In this document: positions 62,081 to 64,000 of the stretch, piece by piece
How positions within the stretch are numbered: the stretch's first letter is position 1
How the letters are laid out: every line of letters starts with the position of its first letter
DNA from: Bernardetia sp963719525
GTDB taxonomy: Bacteria > Bacteroidota > Bacteroidia > Cytophagales > Bernardetiaceae
Length of the DNA stretch: 64,000 nucleotides
Reading direction: 5' to 3'
NCBI GenBank assembly: GCA_963719525.1
Contig: CAVRCG010000004.1
Span: 620,001-684,000 of the forward strand
Position numbers and translations under genes: made by a program
The notes under the pieces: model-generated
What the model was told of the DNA's origin: nothing
The model's database searches: none
The model's input: the letters and a program-made list of their open reading frames with translations, nothing else

Positions 62081-62336
62081 ACAATTACGAATTATGAAAT
62101 AATCAGCGTAGCTAATTATGAATTAAAAATTACGACTTGCCAAAGCAGCGAATCTAAATAAATAAATTAGATTTTATAATAAAAAATGGCATACAAATTT
62201 ATAAAATTTATATACCATTTTTAGAATTTGAATTTTATAAAAAACACAAATTAAATAAATCATTACTTTTATATTTTTAATTAATCGCTAATTAAATTAT
62301 TACAGCCGTAATTCATAATTTTTAATTCGTAATTGT
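62081..62336. repeat. inverted-repeat-bounded segment between RM and adk
   Basis: ACAATTACGAATTA (62081-62094) is exactly inverted at 62323-62336, two bases before the adk stop; the adjoining sequences (AATTAAAAATTACG / ATTCATAATTTTTAATT) extend the match loosely. The left part matches the repeat at 11669-11718. Non-coding. Confidence 0.5.
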
Positions 62337-62338
62337 TC

Positions 62339-62926
62339 CTAGCTCGCCTTTACTTTCACTTGCTCCACAGCATCACGAATGGCAGCCGTTATTTCACTAA
62401 TTTCTCCAATTCCTTCTATTACATGTAGTTTGCCTTGATTTTTGTAAAAATCTGCTACTACTTCGGTTTCATTTTTATAGACTTTTACACGATTGCGAAT
62501 CAAACCTTCGTTTTGGTCGTCCACTCGCTCTGAAGTTTTTCCTCTTTCTAAAAGTCTTTTGACCAATTCTTCTTCCTTTACATGAAGAGAAAGGACAGCA
62601 TTAATTCCCACCTTATGCGATTTGAGAAGTTTGTCTAATGCCTCTGCTTGATTTGTTGTACGAGGAAAACCGTCAAAAATAATTCCTTTTGCATCTTTAT
62701 TTTCTTTGATTTTATTTTCTATCATTCCGATAACTACTTCATCAGGAACCAAGTTTCCTTTTGTCATGTATTCTTCGGCTTTTTTTCCGAGTGGAGTTCC
62801 TGCTTTTCGTTCTGCACGCAAGAGGTCGCCCGTAGAAATATGAATCAAATTATAATGCTTTACAAGATGCTCGCTCTGTGTTCCTTTTCCTGCACCAGGA
62901 GGGCCGAATAAAACTAAATTTAGCAT
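62339..62926 (-). CDS. adk: adenylate kinase
   Basis: A 195-residue cytoplasmic enzyme that interconverts ATP+AMP and 2 ADP. P-loop GPPGAGKGTQ at residues 8-17, AMP-site STGDLLRAE and DGFPRTTNQAEAL, and the lid in short form (RLLERGKTSERVDDQNEGLI) without zinc Cys. Length and motifs are standard for short-type enzymes of Bacteroidota. Separately transcribed. Confidence 0.95.
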   Translation of the reverse strand: MLNLVLFGPPGAGKGTQSEHLVKHYNLIHISTGDLLRAERKAGTPLGKKAEEYMTKGNLVPDEVVIGMIENKIKENKDAKGIIFDGFPRTTNQAEALDKLLKSHKVGINAVLSLHVKEEELVKRLLERGKTSERVDDQNEGLIRNRVKVYKNETEVVADFYKNQGKLHVIEGIGEISEITAAIRDAVEQVKVKAS

Positions 62927-63225
62927 AGTTTGACTATTTTATAATGTATTTTATAGTATTTTTTATTCATCTACAACACTCAATTACTATCATTAAATGA
63001 CCTAAAACAAGGTTTAAAATTATTTTTTTTCAAAATAAAATGTTATTTAGTAAATTTTCTGAAAGAAAACTAGACTTACTATAAGATACTAAAAATAACA
63101 CGAATTGAGCTTGATTGAATTATCAACTTAACGTTAAGTTAAATTTAAGAAACTAAATGTAATAAGCAAGTGCGTTAAATCCAAATATTGCAACTGAAAT
63201 TAGTGCAAAACCGATATTATTTATC

Positions 63226-63741
63226 TTATTTTGCCATTTTGTCTATAAAAGTATCTAAATTTCGAATTACTTCCTCTGCTATTTCTTCATTATCTAACCA
63301 AGTTGAAACGCTTCCTTTATAAGTCATTCCTAGATAAGAAGCTGTTTCTCTAAATGGCATTTCGAGTGCTGCACTTATCTTCAAAACGGCATCTTTATCC
63401 GAACCACAATTTATCATCGCCATTGATTTTCCTCTTAATTTTCGTCCTGTTTCTTTTTCTATTTTCAAACAATCCGTAATCCTGTCAAAAAAGGTTTTCA
63501 TAATTCCAGACATTGCATACCAATAAATAGGCGTAGCAAAAATAATCAAATCATATTCTACCACTTCACGCATCAAAGGCAAAAAATCGTCGTCCTTATT
63601 ATAGGAGTTGTAATCGTAATTTGAAATTGAATACTCCTTTAAATCAACAAAATCACAATCAATTTTTTCTTGAACATAATTTACAATCTTGTTTGTATTT
63701 CCGTGTTTTCTTGCGCTTCCCTGAACGATTAGTATTTTCAT
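63226..63741 (-). CDS. flavodoxin-fold NAD(P)H-dependent oxidoreductase
   Basis: A 171-residue FMN reductase-like protein. The FMN phosphate loop QGSARKHGNTNKIV is at residues 7-20, and LIIFATPIYWYAMSGIMKTF near residue 75 is the family signature for the flavin and dimer contact. It probably reduces quinones, flavins or iron with NAD(P)H in the cytoplasm. Monocistronic; the upstream hairpin at 63758-63793 separates it from the next gene. Confidence 0.83.
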   Translation of the reverse strand: MKILIVQGSARKHGNTNKIVNYVQEKIDCDFVDLKEYSISNYDYNSYNKDDDFLPLMREVVEYDLIIFATPIYWYAMSGIMKTFFDRITDCLKIEKETGRKLRGKSMAMINCGSDKDAVLKISAALEMPFRETASYLGMTYKGSVSTWLDNEEIAEEVIRNLDTFIDKMAK

Positions 63742-63757
63742 TTGATAAATTTACGAC

Positions 63758-63793
63758 AAAAAAAAGCAGTTATAAAATTTATAACTGCATAGT
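63758..63793 (-). terminator. terminator of the gene entering from the right
   Basis: On the minus strand GCAGTTATAAA/TTTATAACTGC, perfect 11-bp arms, followed by eight T. It lies between the stop at 63880 and the oxidoreductase start. Confidence 0.7.
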
Positions 63794-63879
63794 TAATGAT
63801 AAACTGACATATTTGTTGTTTTAGAAAAACGCTCAACTCATTTTAGTCTGATTTTAGATTTAATTTATGATTCAAAATT

Positions 63880-64000
63880 CTAATTCAAGCGCATACGAAG
63901 CTCATCAATTTGGTCTTTTAATTTTGGTTGATACGGATGAATTTGATACAGTTTTTCAAGCGTTCCCAACACTCCATATTCATCTCCGATTTCTGAATAA
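63880..64000 (-). CDS. 3' end of a protein (partial)
   Basis: The minus strand is open from the window edge to a TAG at 63880-63882. The 39 visible residues read YSEIGDEYGVLGTLEKLYQI, then HPYQPKLKDQIDELRMRLN. The helical, regular pattern could be the end of a TPR-type protein. Nothing more can be said from this fragment. Confidence 0.6.
   Translation of the reverse strand, partial: YSEIGDEYGVLGTLEKLYQIHPYQPKLKDQIDELRMRLN

Overview
The window is AT-rich chromosomal DNA from a member of the Bacteroidota, most likely a marine or freshwater Cytophagales relative (Flexibacter/Bernardetia-like; the genus is an inference). The evidence is a GldN-type gliding/type IX secretion protein, a subtilase with a type IX C-terminal sorting domain, promoters of the TTG-N17..23-TAnnTTTG type, few Shine-Dalgarno sites, and gene families such as DUF6452/DUF6048 and the CcmC/CcmD/CcmE set. 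No rRNA, tRNA or CRISPR array was seen.

Layout. 0.3-5.4 kb: leucine-type amino-acid dehydrogenase, a Zn-ribbon mini-protein, a YhcG-like nuclease, ScpA and an alanine/saccharopine dehydrogenase-like enzyme. 5.4-6.8 kb: a frameshifted VapC with its antitoxin, an orphan antitoxin and a small lipoprotein. 7-11 kb: a CLC chloride channel interrupted by an in-frame TGA, and a stand-alone AAA_13 ATPase. 11-16 kb: NRDE and SRPBCC proteins, DNA polymerase III delta-prime, then a two-gene segment bracketed by a 27-bp duplication of the holB 3' end. 16-19.6 kb: MazEF and three tandem RING-like/membrane/PH-like paralogs. 19.8-27 kb: GldN, lipoproteins, DinB, a cysteine-less TlpA-like protein, a FAD oxidoreductase and a propeller-OmpA protein.

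27-46.7 kb is an accessory block for the cell envelope and exterior: sigma factor plus frameshifted membrane anti-sigma candidate, two caspase-fold proteases, a beta-propeller, DUF1573, LamG-OmpA, a retropepsin and its degenerate paralog, two phosphodiester-glycosidase-like proteins, a beta-barrel and a secreted subtilase. This is the best candidate for an undescribed multi-protein system.

47-56 kb returns to housekeeping functions: a membrane spermidine-synthase-like enzyme, PH-domain protein, DUF6452/DUF6048 pair, HemE, DUF2795 and the CcmC-CcmD-CcmE cytochrome c maturation genes. 56-62 kb is a tandem type IIG restriction-modification array: a full nuclease-methylase-specificity protein, a methylase-specificity derivative, and a mosaic relic carrying a 197-bp inverted-repeat insertion with a target duplication. 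Adenylate kinase, a flavodoxin-fold oxidoreductase and the 3' end of one more gene close the window.

Two themes recur. First, small repeats are abundant: MITE-like inverted-repeat elements, GTAG-headed mini-hairpins with covarying stems, and composite hairpin repeats. Second, several genes in accessory regions carry a single frameshift (usually in an A or T run) or an in-frame TGA; these are either real pseudogenes or base-calling errors, and reads are needed to decide.
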